A stretch of DNA of 64,000 nt from Hominenteromicrobium mulieris (lineage in GTDB: Bacteria; Bacillota; Clostridia; Oscillospirales; Acutalibacteraceae): NCBI RefSeq assembly GCF_020687165.1, contig NZ_JAJEQC010000001.1; one strand, 5' to 3'. The notes under the pieces were generated by a model. That model was not told the origin of the DNA. It made no database searches and saw nothing but the letters and a program-made list of their open reading frames with translations. Made by a program: the position numbers and the translations under genes. Every line of letters starts with the position of its first letter. Position 1 is the first letter of the stretch. This document shows positions 34,033 through 43,143 of this stretch, in pieces.

Positions 34033-35022
34033 ATGAAACTCAGAAAAATCACCGCGGTTCTTGCAGCCGCACTTCTCACCATGACAGCTATGACGGCTTG
34101 CTCCGGCGGCGCAGCAAGCTCCGCTTCCTCCGAGACACCGTCCTCCGAATCCTCCGCTGCATCTGCGGAGAGCGCTTCTTCCGAAAGCACATCTTCCGAG
34201 AGCGCTTCCTCCGAAGAAACGACCGGCGGCGACATGACCGGCGAAATCACCGTTCTTTCCCGTGAAGACGGCTCCGGCACACGCGGCGCATTCATTGAGC
34301 TGTTCGGCATCGAGCAGAAAAACGACGCAGGCGAAAAGGAAGATATGACGACGGATGATGCGCAGATCACGAACAGCACCTCCGTTATGATGACCACCGT
34401 ACAGGGCAACCCGAAGGCCATCGGCTATATCTCCCTCGGCTCCCTTGACGAAAGCGTTGTCAAAGCCGTGGAGATCGACGGTGCGGCACCGACCGTTGAG
34501 AATGTAAAGGCCGGCACCTATAAGGTTGTTCGTCCGTTCAATATTGCAACAAAGGGCGAGGCAAGCGAAGCTGCACAGGACTTCATCAACTTCATCATGA
34601 GCGCTGACGGTCAGAAGGTCGTCTCCGAAAACGGTTATATCACCGTTGATGATGCGGCTCCGGCTTATGCGGCATCCGGCGTTTCCGGCAAGGTCGTTGT
34701 TGGCGGTTCCTCCTCTGTTACGCCGGTCATGGAAAAGCTGAAGGAAGCTTATATGGCGCTGAACCCGGACGTTACCGTTGAAGTGCAGCAGAGCGACTCC
34801 ACCACGGGCATGACCTCCGCCATCGACGGTGCGTATGACATCGGCATGGCTTCCCGTGAGCTGAAGGACAGCGAGCTTGAAGCCGGTCTTACCCCGACTG
34901 TCATCGCACAGGACGGCATCGCTGTTATCGTCAACAAGGAAAACACGCTGACCGGCCTTACGAGCGAGCAGGTTTTGAGCATCTACACCGGCGAAACGAC
35001 CGATTGGTCCGAGCTTCCGTAA
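34033..35022 (+). CDS. pstS: Phosphate-binding lipoprotein PstS, circularly permuted
   Basis: 329 residues: a lipoprotein signal peptide ending at TAC-S (Cys23), a Ser/Glu/Ala-rich linker (about 25-70), then the binding domain. The halves are in reversed order relative to ordinary PstS. ITVLSREDGSGTRG... through SADGQKVV (normally C-terminal) comes first. SGKVVVGGSSSVTPVMEKL... through EQVLSIYTGETTDWSEL (normally N-terminal) comes last. All phosphate-contacting segments (SREDGSGTRGA, GSSSVTP, SDSTTGM) are present, so it should bind phosphate. First gene of the pst operon. Confidence 0.9.
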   Translation: MKLRKITAVLAAALLTMTAMTACSGGAASSASSETPSSESSAASAESASSESTSSESASSEETTGGDMTGEITVLSREDGSGTRGAFIELFGIEQKNDAGEKEDMTTDDAQITNSTSVMMTTVQGNPKAIGYISLGSLDESVVKAVEIDGAAPTVENVKAGTYKVVRPFNIATKGEASEAAQDFINFIMSADGQKVVSENGYITVDDAAPAYAASGVSGKVVVGGSSSVTPVMEKLKEAYMALNPDVTVEVQQSDSTTGMTSAIDGAYDIGMASRELKDSELEAGLTPTVIAQDGIAVIVNKENTLTGLTSEQVLSIYTGETTDWSELP

Positions 35023-35044
35023 GAAACAATCCATAAAACGCAGG

Positions 35045-35074
35045 AGAGCCGGGCGGAAAGGTCCGGCTCTTTTC
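35045..35074 (+). terminator. Partial terminator between pstS and pstC
   Basis: AGAGCCGG (35045-35052) pairs with CCGGCTCT (35063-35070), then TTT. In transporter operons such a hairpin typically keeps the binding-protein transcript more abundant than the membrane-component message. Confidence 0.75.
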
Positions 35075-35125
35075 GCAAGGAAGCCAATAAAGTAGTTTTG
35101 AAAGTTTGAAAGGTGCGTGCAAACC

Positions 35126-35983
35126 GTGAAGTGGAGCAACATAAAAGAGCTTCTCATGCATATCCTCTTTTTTCTCACAGCCTGCGTATCGATCTTTGCC
35201 GTTGTTTTGATCTGCGTGTTTCTGTTTACAAACGGTATTCCGGCCATTGGTAAGATCGGTGTGTTTAAATTTCTGCTCGGCACTAAGTGGAAGCCGGGCA
35301 ACGACATCTACGGCATTCTGCCGATGATCCTCGGCAGCCTCTACGTCACGGCGGGCGCAATCATCATCGGTGTGCCGATTGGACTTCTGACGGCGGTTTT
35401 TCTTGCAAAGTTCTGCCCGAAGGGTCTTTATAAGATTTTAAAGCCAGCAACGGAGCTAATGGCCGGTGTGCCGTCCGTTGTGTACGGCTTCTTCGGTCTC
35501 GTTGTTTTGGTGCCGCTTGTGCAGAACATTTTCGGCGTAGCGGGCAACACGATGCTGACAGCGTCCGTTTTGCTCGGCATTATGATCTTGCCGACAATCA
35601 TCGGCGTTTCGGAAAGTGCCATTCGCGCTGTGCCGGACAGCTACTATGAAGGCTCTCTGGCGCTCGGCGCGAGCCATGAGCGTAGCGTGTTCTTTGCGAC
35701 ATTGCCGGCGGCGCGTTCCGGCATTTTGGCGGGTGTGGTGCTCGGCATCGGCCGTGCCATCGGCGAAACGATGGCGGTCGTCATGGTGGCGGGCAACAAG
35801 GCGCGTATGCCGCAGGGCCTGCTCGATGGCGTGCGCACCATGACGGCGAACATCGTTATGGAAATGGGCTATGCCACAGACCTGCACCGCGAGGCGCTCA
35901 TTGCGACGGCGGTTGTGCTGTTCGTGTTTATCTTAATGATCAACGTTACGTTCTCGCTTCTGCGCAGAAAAGACAGGGCATGA
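35126..35983 (+). CDS. pstC: Phosphate ABC transporter permease PstC
   Basis: About 285 residues with six membrane segments and the binding-protein-dependent permease EAA-type loop (SYYEGSLALGASHERSVFFATLPAARSGI). ELMAGVPSVVYGFFGL is the PstC/PstA signature. Two GTG codons compete; I prefer 35126, ten bases after AGGTG, over 35117, which is too close. Works with PstA as the membrane channel. Confidence 0.93.
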   Translation: MKWSNIKELLMHILFFLTACVSIFAVVLICVFLFTNGIPAIGKIGVFKFLLGTKWKPGNDIYGILPMILGSLYVTAGAIIIGVPIGLLTAVFLAKFCPKGLYKILKPATELMAGVPSVVYGFFGLVVLVPLVQNIFGVAGNTMLTASVLLGIMILPTIIGVSESAIRAVPDSYYEGSLALGASHERSVFFATLPAARSGILAGVVLGIGRAIGETMAVVMVAGNKARMPQGLLDGVRTMTANIVMEMGYATDLHREALIATAVVLFVFILMINVTFSLLRRKDRA

Positions 35984-36001
35984 CCCGGAAAGGATACGGA
36001 A

Positions 36002-36919
36002 ATGACTATGGAACGTACCTGTAAACCCGTGGCGGCAGAGAACATCAACAAGCTCACCTTCAAGGATAAAATGCGCGCGTATAAGCGCTCGCCGCTTTCG
36101 CTTATCTTACTGCTGCTTGTCTGCGGCGCGGCGCTCATCACGATGCTGACGCTTTTATACCTGATCTTTTACATTCTTGTGAAGGGCATCCCGTATATCA
36201 CACCGGATCTTTTCTCGTTCACCTATACATCGGATAACGTGTCGCTGATGCCGGCGCTGATTTCTACGGTCGTCATGACGATCATCGCGCTCGTTATTGC
36301 ACTGCCGCTCGGCATCGGCGCGGCAATCTACGCTGTGGAGTACGCAAAGCGCGGCAACAAGCTTGTGCAGCTCGTGCGCATCACGACCGAAACACTTTCG
36401 GGCATTCCGTCCATCGTGTACGGCCTGTTCGGCTATCTGTGCTTTGTGACGGCGCTGCACTGGGGCTATTCTTTGCTTGCCGGTGCGTTTACGGTCGCCA
36501 TCATGATTTTGCCGCTTATCATGCGCACAACGGAGGAGGCGCTTATCTCGGTGCCGGATTCCTTCCGCGAGGGCAGCTTCGGGCTTGGCGCGGGCAGACT
36601 GCGCACGGTGTTTCACATCGTGCTGCCGAGCGCCGTGCCGGGCATTTTGTCCGGCGTGATTTTGGCCATTGGCCGCGTTGTGGGTGAATCCGCGGCGCTG
36701 ATGTACACTGCGGGCTCCGTGGCGCAGATGCCGGGCCAGGCGGGCGGCGGTCTGTTCGATTCCGTGCGAACCCTCTCCGTGCACATGTATGTGCTTTCGA
36801 GCGAGGGCCTGCACATCGACAAAACGTATGCCACAGCGGTTGTGCTGCTTGTTATCGTCATCGGCATCAACGCGCTGTCCTCGTTCGTCGCAAAGAGAAT
36901 TACGAAGAAACAGGGCTAA
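36002..36919 (+). CDS. pstA: Phosphate ABC transporter permease PstA
   Basis: 305 residues, an N-terminal cytoplasmic stretch then six membrane segments. TTETLSGIPSIVYGLFGYL and SFREGSFGLGAGRLRTVFHIVLPSAVPGI are the permease signatures. ATG 36002 is seven bases after AAAGGA. The gene starts 18 nt after pstC. Confidence 0.93.
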   Translation: MTMERTCKPVAAENINKLTFKDKMRAYKRSPLSLILLLLVCGAALITMLTLLYLIFYILVKGIPYITPDLFSFTYTSDNVSLMPALISTVVMTIIALVIALPLGIGAAIYAVEYAKRGNKLVQLVRITTETLSGIPSIVYGLFGYLCFVTALHWGYSLLAGAFTVAIMILPLIMRTTEEALISVPDSFREGSFGLGAGRLRTVFHIVLPSAVPGILSGVILAIGRVVGESAALMYTAGSVAQMPGQAGGGLFDSVRTLSVHMYVLSSEGLHIDKTYATAVVLLVIVIGINALSSFVAKRITKKQG

Positions 36920-36966
36920 AGCGAGCCTTTTAGAAAATCACACCGGAAAAAGATAGGGGAAACGAT

Positions 36967-37719
36967 ATGAGCTGTAAATTAGCAATCGAAGATCTGAATT
37001 TGTATTATGGCGATTTCCACGCACTGAAATCCATCCATATGGAAATTCAGCCGAATGAGATCACCGCGTTCATCGGGCCTTCCGGCTGCGGCAAAAGTAC
37101 GCTGCTGAAATCCTTGAACCGCATGAACGACCTCGTTGAGGGCTGCCGGATTACCGGCGCAGTAAAATTGGACGGCGAGGACATCTACCACGGCATGGAC
37201 GTGAACCTTTTGAGAAAACGTGTCGGCATGGTGTTTCAAAAGCCGAACCCGTTCCCGATGAGCGTATACGATAACATTGCGTACGGCCCGCGCACGCACG
37301 GCATCCGCTCTAAGGCGAAGCTCGATGACATTGTGGAGCGTTCTTTAAGAAACGCCGCCATTTGGGACGAGCTTAAAGACAGACTGAAGAAAAGCGCGCT
37401 GGGGCTTTCCGGCGGACAGCAGCAGAGACTGTGCATTGCACGCGCGTTGGCTGTGGAGCCGGAGGTGCTGCTGATGGACGAACCGACCAGCGCCCTTGAC
37501 CCAATCTCCACTTCCAAGATAGAAGACCTTGCGGTGGAGCTGAAAAAGGATTATACTATCGTTATGGTCACGCACAACATGCAGCAGGCGGCGCGTATCT
37601 CGGACAAAACGGCATTCTTCCTGCTCGGTGAGGTCATCGAGTACGGCGAGACGGAGAGCTTATTCTCCATGCCGAAGGATAAGCGCACGGAGGATTACAT
37701 CACCGGCAGATTCGGTTAA
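36967..37719 (+). CDS. pstB: Phosphate ABC transporter ATP-binding protein PstB
   Basis: 250 residues. Walker A GPSGCGKS near residue 37, Q-loop FQKPNPFPMSVYDN (diagnostic of PstB), signature LSGGQQQR, Walker B LLMDEPTSALD, and the switch histidine in VMVTHNMQQA. It drives phosphate import with PstC/PstA. RBS ATAGGGGAAA. Confidence 0.97.
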   Translation: MSCKLAIEDLNLYYGDFHALKSIHMEIQPNEITAFIGPSGCGKSTLLKSLNRMNDLVEGCRITGAVKLDGEDIYHGMDVNLLRKRVGMVFQKPNPFPMSVYDNIAYGPRTHGIRSKAKLDDIVERSLRNAAIWDELKDRLKKSALGLSGGQQQRLCIARALAVEPEVLLMDEPTSALDPISTSKIEDLAVELKKDYTIVMVTHNMQQAARISDKTAFFLLGEVIEYGETESLFSMPKDKRTEDYITGRFG

Positions 37720-37745
37720 GGCTTGCAGAAAGGAACGTGACTACA

Positions 37746-38384
37746 ATGAGAAATCGTTTGGACGAGCAGCTGGAGCTGCTCAATACAGAGCTTATCCGCA
37801 TGGGCGCACTGTGCGAAGACGGCATTTCGCAGGCGGCAAAGGTACTTGTGACACGAGACGAAGCGCTGCGCCGCGCCGTGGACGAAACGGAGCAGGAAAT
37901 CGACCGCAAGGAGCGCGAAATCGAAGCGATCTGCCTGCGCTTGCTTTTACAGCAGCAGCCTGTTGCAAAAGACCTGCGTCTCATCTCTGCCGCGATGAAG
38001 ATGATCGCAGATATGGAGCGCATCGGCGACCAGGCTTCGGATATTGCCGAAATGGTCGAGCATATCCGCGCAGAGGTGCTGCCGGGCAGTCTGCACATTG
38101 CCGAAATGGCGCGCGCTGCCGTGAACATGGTGACGAACAGCGTCGATTCGTTTGTGCGCCGTGACATGGATATTGCGCGCGCCGTGGAAAAAGCGGACGA
38201 CGAAGTAGATGCGCTTTTTAACAAGGTGAAAAGTGAGATCATCGCACTCATCGCCGAAAAGCCCGAGGAGGGCGAGACATGCCTTGACCTGCTGATGGTG
38301 GCGAAGTATTTTGAACGCATCGGTGACCACGCGGTCAATATTGCGGAGTGGGTCGTGTTCTCACTCACCGGCGAGCACGATTAA
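37746..38384 (+). CDS. phoU: Phosphate signalling regulator PhoU
   Basis: 212 residues, two PhoU helical-bundle repeats, each ending with an acidic metal-binding segment (KMIADMERIGDQASDIAE and KYFERIGDHAVNIAEW). PhoU links the Pst transporter to the PhoR kinase and restrains the regulon when phosphate is ample. ATG 37746 is preferred over an upstream GTG at 37737, which is only two bases after AAAGGA. Confidence 0.95.
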   Translation: MRNRLDEQLELLNTELIRMGALCEDGISQAAKVLVTRDEALRRAVDETEQEIDRKEREIEAICLRLLLQQQPVAKDLRLISAAMKMIADMERIGDQASDIAEMVEHIRAEVLPGSLHIAEMARAAVNMVTNSVDSFVRRDMDIARAVEKADDEVDALFNKVKSEIIALIAEKPEEGETCLDLLMVAKYFERIGDHAVNIAEWVVFSLTGEHD

Positions 38385-38418
38385 GCGGCAAAGCCGCACA
38401 GAAAGGATTTAAGGGTTT

Positions 38419-39093
38419 ATGATCTATCTTGTGGAGGACGATGACAGCATCCGCGAGCTTGTACTCTATACACTGCACACCACCGGTTTTGAAGCCGAGG
38501 GCTTCCGGAATGCGGCCGATTTCTGGCAGGCGCTTGAAAAAGAGCTGCCGCAGCTCGTGCTGCTCGACATTATGCTGCCGGACGAAGACGGTCTGCATAT
38601 TTTGAAGCGTCTGCGCGCGGGCGCGGAAACGGCCGACCTGCCCGTGATGATGCTGACGGCGAAAAGCAGTGAATATGACCGTGTGGTTGGGCTGGACAGC
38701 GGCGCGGACGATTACATGCCGAAGCCGTTCGGCATGATGGAGCTTGTCTCCCGTGTGCGTGCGCTGCTGCGCAGGGCCGCGAAGCCCGCAACGGAGGATA
38801 AGCTTTTTACAGCGGGCTCGCTTGCGGTGGATGTGAAGCGCCGCGCTGTTACGGTTGATGGTGAACCCGTGATCCTCACGTACAAAGAATTTGAACTGTT
38901 GTGCTATCTGCTGGAAAACCGCGGTGTGGTGCTTTCGCGCGATCAGATTCTCACGAAGATCTGGGATTACAATTACAGCGGCGAGACCCGCACGGTAGAC
39001 GTGCATATCCGCACGCTGCGGCAAAAGCTCGGCGATGCCGGTGCGCTCATTGAGACCGTGCGCGGCGTGGGCTACCGGCTGGCACAGGATTAA
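38419..39093 (+). CDS. phoP: Phosphate response regulator PhoP/PhoB
   Basis: 224 residues: receiver domain (acidic EDDD at 6-9, phospho-acceptor Asp50 in LLDIMLPDEDG, Lys in MPKPFG) and an OmpR-type winged helix (YKEFELLCYLLENRGVVLSRDQIL ... GVGYRL). Lying between phoU and the sensor kinase, it should bind the Pho-box-like repeats upstream of pstS. Confidence 0.94.
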   Translation: MIYLVEDDDSIRELVLYTLHTTGFEAEGFRNAADFWQALEKELPQLVLLDIMLPDEDGLHILKRLRAGAETADLPVMMLTAKSSEYDRVVGLDSGADDYMPKPFGMMELVSRVRALLRRAAKPATEDKLFTAGSLAVDVKRRAVTVDGEPVILTYKEFELLCYLLENRGVVLSRDQILTKIWDYNYSGETRTVDVHIRTLRQKLGDAGALIETVRGVGYRLAQD

Positions 39094-39108
39094 AGAGGAG
39101 AAAGACGC

Positions 39109-40785
39109 ATGAAGAAAAAGATCATTTTCAGCATGTCGTGCATTGCGCTGCTTTCCATTTTACTTTCTATGGTGCTTTCCGGCGTCGTTTCGTACTACGA
39201 TTCGCTGGAAATCGTGAAAAAGGCGACCATAGCGGAAAGTCACTACATTCAAAACGGCATCGCCCTTGGCGGGGACGATTATCTTTCCGACATCCGCTCC
39301 GCCGGGTATGATACAGCCGCCGCGCAGTCTGTGCGCGTGACCGTCATCGATACGGACGGCACGGTGCGATTTGACAGTGTTGCAGATGCCGCAAACATGG
39401 AAAACCACAACGACCGCCCGGAGGTCATTGCTGCAAGAGAAAACGGTGCGGGGGAATCCGTGCGTGAATCCGATACGCTGAATGTGCAGTCGTATAACTA
39501 CGCTGTGATGCTCTCGGACGGACGCGTGCTGCGCCTTTCGGTCGGTATGAAGACGGTGTTCGGCTCCATTGAGCGCATGGTGCCGTGGATGCTGCTGTGC
39601 TCCGTCATTATTTTGGTGCTGGCCATTTTGCTTTCCACATACCGCACAAAGCAGATTGTGGCGCCGGTCAACGCCATTGACCTTGACCACCCGATGGAAA
39701 ACGACGTGTACGGCGAGCTTTCGCCGCTGCTTTTGCGCTTGCAGCGCCAGAACGAGACCATCAAGGAGAAAATGGAAGAGCTGCACCGCAAGCAGACGGA
39801 GTTTACCGCCATCACCGAAAACATGCGCGAGGGCTTTATTGTGGTGGATGCAAAGGGCGATGTGCTTTCGTACAACACGAGCGCTGTGCGCCTTTTGGAC
39901 GTGCACCCGGAGGACGACCGCCCACAGAGCGTGCTGGCGTTTAACCGCAGCCCTGATTTCCGTAATGCAGTGGATTCCGCGCTGACAGGTACGGCGAGCG
40001 AGCGCATCACAAAGCTGGCGGGGCGCAGTTACAGCCTCATCGCGAACCCCGTTACGAACGATAACGGCGTGCAGGGCGCGGTGATCGTGCTGCTGGACGT
40101 TACCGAAAAGGAAGAGAACGAGCGCCTGCGCCGCGAGTTCACCGCGAACGTTTCGCATGAGCTCAAAACGCCGCTGACTTCCATTTCGGGCTATGCGGAG
40201 ATTATGAAGGACGGGCTCGTCAAGAGCGCCGATGTGCCGCGCTTTGCGAACAACATTTATACCGAAGCACAGCGGCTTATCACGCTTGTTGAGGATATTT
40301 TGAAGCTTTCAAAGCTCGACGAAAATGCGGTAGAGCTTGGCCGCGCCGATACAGACCTTTACGCCGTTGCGCAGGAGGTGGCCTGCCGTCTGAAAATCCC
40401 GGCGCAGCAGAACAGTATCGTCATCTCGGTGCAGGGCAGCTCGGCGTTCGTCACCGGCGTGCCGTACATTTTAGACGAGATGCTGTATAACCTTGCGGAT
40501 AACGCTGTAAAGTATAACCGTCCCGGCGGCCGCGTGGTGATCTCCACCGGCACGGAAGGCGGCCACGCATATATGCAGGTCAGCGATACGGGCATTGGCA
40601 TTCCGGCGGCCGACCGCGAGCGCGTGTTCGAGCGCTTCTACCGTGTGGATAAGAGCCGCTCCAAGCAGATTGGCGGCACGGGACTTGGGCTTTCCATTGT
40701 AAAGCACGGCGCCATGTTCCACCATGCGCGCGTGTCGCTTGAAAGCGAGCCGAACAAGGGCACCACGGTGCGCGTCACGTTCTAA
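39109..40785 (+). CDS. phoR: Phosphate sensor histidine kinase PhoR
   Basis: 558 residues. One N-terminal membrane helix, an extracytoplasmic sensor (about 30-155), a second helix (about 160-180), a PAS domain (about 230-330), HisKA with phospho-acceptor His350 (SHELKTPLTSISGYAE) and a HATPase domain (DNAVKYN, DTGIGIP, GTGLGLSIVKH). The PAS domain may receive the PhoU/Pst signal. Starts 15 nt after phoP behind GAGGAG; last gene of the operon. Confidence 0.94.
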   Translation: MKKKIIFSMSCIALLSILLSMVLSGVVSYYDSLEIVKKATIAESHYIQNGIALGGDDYLSDIRSAGYDTAAAQSVRVTVIDTDGTVRFDSVADAANMENHNDRPEVIAARENGAGESVRESDTLNVQSYNYAVMLSDGRVLRLSVGMKTVFGSIERMVPWMLLCSVIILVLAILLSTYRTKQIVAPVNAIDLDHPMENDVYGELSPLLLRLQRQNETIKEKMEELHRKQTEFTAITENMREGFIVVDAKGDVLSYNTSAVRLLDVHPEDDRPQSVLAFNRSPDFRNAVDSALTGTASERITKLAGRSYSLIANPVTNDNGVQGAVIVLLDVTEKEENERLRREFTANVSHELKTPLTSISGYAEIMKDGLVKSADVPRFANNIYTEAQRLITLVEDILKLSKLDENAVELGRADTDLYAVAQEVACRLKIPAQQNSIVISVQGSSAFVTGVPYILDEMLYNLADNAVKYNRPGGRVVISTGTEGGHAYMQVSDTGIGIPAADRERVFERFYRVDKSRSKQIGGTGLGLSIVKHGAMFHHARVSLESEPNKGTTVRVTF

Positions 40786-40795
40786 AATAACGATT

Positions 40796-40840
40796 AAATG
40801 CGGTACGGAAGCGAGCTTTCTGCGCCGCATTTTTATTTTT
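40796..40840 (+). terminator. Terminator of the pst-pho operon
   Basis: AAATGCGG (40796-40803) pairs with CCGCATTT (40825-40832), followed by TTATTTTT. The T-tract runs into the -35 of the next promoter. Confidence 0.8.
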
Positions 40841-40866
40841 GACATTTTGCGCGGTTGTGCTATAAT
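40839..40866 (+). promoter_or_regulatory. Promoter of the fucosidase gene
   Basis: TTGACA (40839-40844), 16-nt spacer, TATAAT (40861-40866), overlapping the T-tract of the preceding terminator. Confidence 0.8.
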
Positions 40867-40904
40867 ACGAGCAGAGCGGCAAAACCGAAATTCGGGAGGA
40901 CAGT

Positions 40905-42302
40905 ATGGTTGAATTTTTGAAAGAGGCGGCGCATGTGGTGCCGTCTAAACGACAGCTTGATTGGTTTGAGATGGAACGCTATGCGTTTGTGCATTACGGT
41001 GTGAACACCTACACGGACCGCGAATGGGGCGAGGGCACAGAGGACGAGAAAATTTTTAACCCCACCGCGCTCGATTGCGACCAGTGGGTGGAAGCGGTGA
41101 AGTCTGCGGGCCTCAAGGGACTCATCCTCACGGCGAAGCACCACGACGGCTTCTGCCTGTGGCCGAGCAAATACACGGAGCACAGCGTGAAAAACAGCCC
41201 TTATAAGGGGGACGTCGTGCGTGAAGCCGCAGAAGCCTGCAAGCGCGGCGGCATCAAGTTCGGTTTTTATCTTTCTCCGTGGGACCGCAACTCAAAATAT
41301 TACGGCACGCCGGAATATAACGATTACTTCTGCAATCAGCTGACGGAACTTTTGACCGGCTACGGCGATATTTTCTGCGTGTGGTTCGATAACGCCTGCG
41401 GCGAGGGCGAGAACGGCAAAAAGCAGGAATATGACTTCCCGCGTTACTTTGAGCTCATCCGCAAGTATCAGCCGAACGCCGTTATTTTCAATGATTTCGG
41501 CCCGGATACCCGGTGGTGCGGCAACGAGGCCGGAGAGGCGCGCCATGCCGAATGGGCCGTTGTGCCGAGCGAGCTGTGCTTTTACAGCGAGGTGCAGACC
41601 GGCGCGGGTCCGATGGCAGAAGACGGCTCTTTGAGCTACATGTACAACACGAACCGCGAGATTGGCACCATGCCGAACATCCTCTACTCGAAGGGGCTTG
41701 TTTTCGCACCGGCGGAGATCGACATGTCCATTCGTCCGGGCTGGTTCTGGCACGAAAACGAGGAACCGCATTCGCTTGAGAGGCTGTACAACACCTACCT
41801 GCGTTCCTGCGGCGCAAACGCCTGCCTGAACCTTAACGTACCGCCGACGCGCGAGGGCAAGTTCGATGAACGCGACGTGAAGCGCTTGAAGGAGTTCGGC
41901 GACCTCATCCGCGAGACGACCGAAAACCGCATTCCGTGCACGGTGGAGCGTATCGGCGGCACGCCCACGCAGCCCGTGTATGAGCTGAAGACCGAGGGGC
42001 CGGTGGAGATCGGCTGCGTTGTGCTGCGCGAGGATCTCACGCACGGTCAGCGCGTGGAGGGCTTCCGCATTCTCGGCATCGACGAAGAAAACAAGGCGGA
42101 TTACGCGTTATTCGAGGGCACGTGCATCGGCAATAAGCACATCTGCGAGCTGGAAGATCCGTTCGCCGTGCAGAACCCGCTGACGGGCCACACGAACAAA
42201 AAGCTTTCCGGCGTGCGCGTACAGATTACCGCTGCGCGCGACGAGGTCTTTATGCGCGAAATTTACATCACGAAAGGGAAAAGCGTATGCGAGCAGAAAT
42301 AA
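40905..42302 (+). CDS. GH29 alpha-L-fucosidase family protein
   Basis: 465 residues, cytoplasmic. GH29 landmarks: FVHYGVNTYTDREWGEG, LTAKHHDGFCLWPSKY, GFYLSPWDRN and VWFDNACGEGE with the nucleophile Asp162 in WFD; a C-terminal beta-sandwich follows (about 335-465). It removes alpha-linked fucose from host or plant glycans after uptake. RBS GGGAGG precedes ATG 40905. The final 16 nt overlap the next small gene. Confidence 0.92.
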   Translation: MVEFLKEAAHVVPSKRQLDWFEMERYAFVHYGVNTYTDREWGEGTEDEKIFNPTALDCDQWVEAVKSAGLKGLILTAKHHDGFCLWPSKYTEHSVKNSPYKGDVVREAAEACKRGGIKFGFYLSPWDRNSKYYGTPEYNDYFCNQLTELLTGYGDIFCVWFDNACGEGENGKKQEYDFPRYFELIRKYQPNAVIFNDFGPDTRWCGNEAGEARHAEWAVVPSELCFYSEVQTGAGPMAEDGSLSYMYNTNREIGTMPNILYSKGLVFAPAEIDMSIRPGWFWHENEEPHSLERLYNTYLRSCGANACLNLNVPPTREGKFDERDVKRLKEFGDLIRETTENRIPCTVERIGGTPTQPVYELKTEGPVEIGCVVLREDLTHGQRVEGFRILGIDEENKADYALFEGTCIGNKHICELEDPFAVQNPLTGHTNKKLSGVRVQITAARDEVFMREIYITKGKSVCEQK

Positions 42303-42553
42303 AGTTGACGGATGTGAAAGACATTCGCGATTTGCACGAGTATATCAACGCGGAGCTGCGTCTGCGCCGCGTTGCACCGACGTTGGAAGCTTTGCAGGCG
42401 GCACTGGAAATGCCGAAAACGGAAGCGGAAATTGAGTTTACGGACTACGGCAAAATTTCCGGTGCGCTTTTAGATTATGTAAACAAAATGATTGAAATGA
42501 TCGTGATTGTCGGAGAGAAGAACCCGAACGTACAGGTCATGATCACAATGTGA
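42287..42553 (+). CDS. Small protein, possibly barstar-like
   Basis: 88 residues. The start ATG 42287 lies inside the fucosidase end, behind AAAGGGAA, so the two are translationally coupled. The layout, beta strand - IRDLHEYINAEL helix - TLEALQAAL helix - IEFTDYG strand - amphipathic helix - strand, resembles the barstar (RNase inhibitor) fold, but identity is weak and no barnase-type RNase is adjacent. A housekeeping or sugar-related role cannot be excluded. Confidence 0.5.
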   Translation: MRAEIKLTDVKDIRDLHEYINAELRLRRVAPTLEALQAALEMPKTEAEIEFTDYGKISGALLDYVNKMIEMIVIVGEKNPNVQVMITM

Positions 42554-42574
42554 AAACAGAATACCGATAAAGCT

Positions 42575-42636
42575 CAGAGCTGTGCGGAAAACGGAAAAAT
42601 CGCACCCCGTTTTCCTGCATGGCTCTTCTTTTTTTG
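42575..42636 (+). terminator. Terminator of the fucosidase operon
   Basis: A long imperfect stem (GAGC...GGAAAACGG with CCGTTTTCC...GCTC) runs into CTTTTTTT. Confidence 0.8.
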
Positions 42637-42701
42637 ACAAAAAGACGCATAAATATATTGATTTTTACTAATTACAATTGAATTCTACAAAATATATTTG
42701 G

Positions 42702-42729
42702 TTGACAATACCAAAAATTCTGTTATGAT
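42702..42729 (+). promoter_or_regulatory. Promoter of the PqqD/radical SAM peptide cluster
   Basis: TTGACA (42702-42707), 16-nt spacer, TATGAT (42724-42729), 38 nt before the first gene. All genes to 47.3 kb overlap or nearly touch, so this one promoter probably serves them. Confidence 0.75.
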
Positions 42730-42767
42730 TATAACCGAAGCCACGAAGCAGAAAGGCAGGGATAAGC

Positions 42768-43142
42768 ATGGAGCGGGCGGAAAAAGCGAAAAGCCCGGAA
42801 ATGGAAACGGCAGGGCTGCCGCCGAATGACATGAAAAGATTTTATGTAAACGGCAGGCACCTGCTGCGGGAGATCGCCGGGCTGTACGTGCTGATCCCTG
42901 CCGGGGAGACGGACGCGCCACAGAACCGCATCACCGCGCTGAACGAAACGGGACGGTTTTTGTGGATGCAGTTTCAGCACCCGTGCACGGTGGCAGAAGC
43001 CGCGGCTGCGGCAGAGGCGCAGTACACCGGGCAGCCGGCAGAAATGCTGCGCGGCATAGAAAACTTTGTACGGGCAGGGCTGCGCGCAGGGCTGCTGCGC
43101 GAGGCTTCCGCTGCGGAAAAAACGGAAGGAAAGGCGGTATAA
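42768..43142 (+). CDS. PqqD-family peptide-recognition (RRE) protein
   Basis: 124 residues. The middle and C-terminal part (YVLIPAGETDAPQNRITALNETGRFLW ... FVRAGLRAGLL) is the PqqD winged-helix fold, a RiPP recognition element that binds a leader peptide and presents it to a radical SAM enzyme. A charged N-terminal extension (about 1-25) is extra. First gene of the cluster, one base before the precursor-like gene. Confidence 0.85.
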   Translation: MERAEKAKSPEMETAGLPPNDMKRFYVNGRHLLREIAGLYVLIPAGETDAPQNRITALNETGRFLWMQFQHPCTVAEAAAAAEAQYTGQPAEMLRGIENFVRAGLRAGLLREASAAEKTEGKAV

Positions 43143-43143
43143 A

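Noticed and set aside
33913..35307. 464-codon open frame on the minus strand across pstS
   Set aside because: It is antisense to a complete pstS with signal peptide and conserved motifs; the frame is open only because of codon bias in a GC-rich gene.
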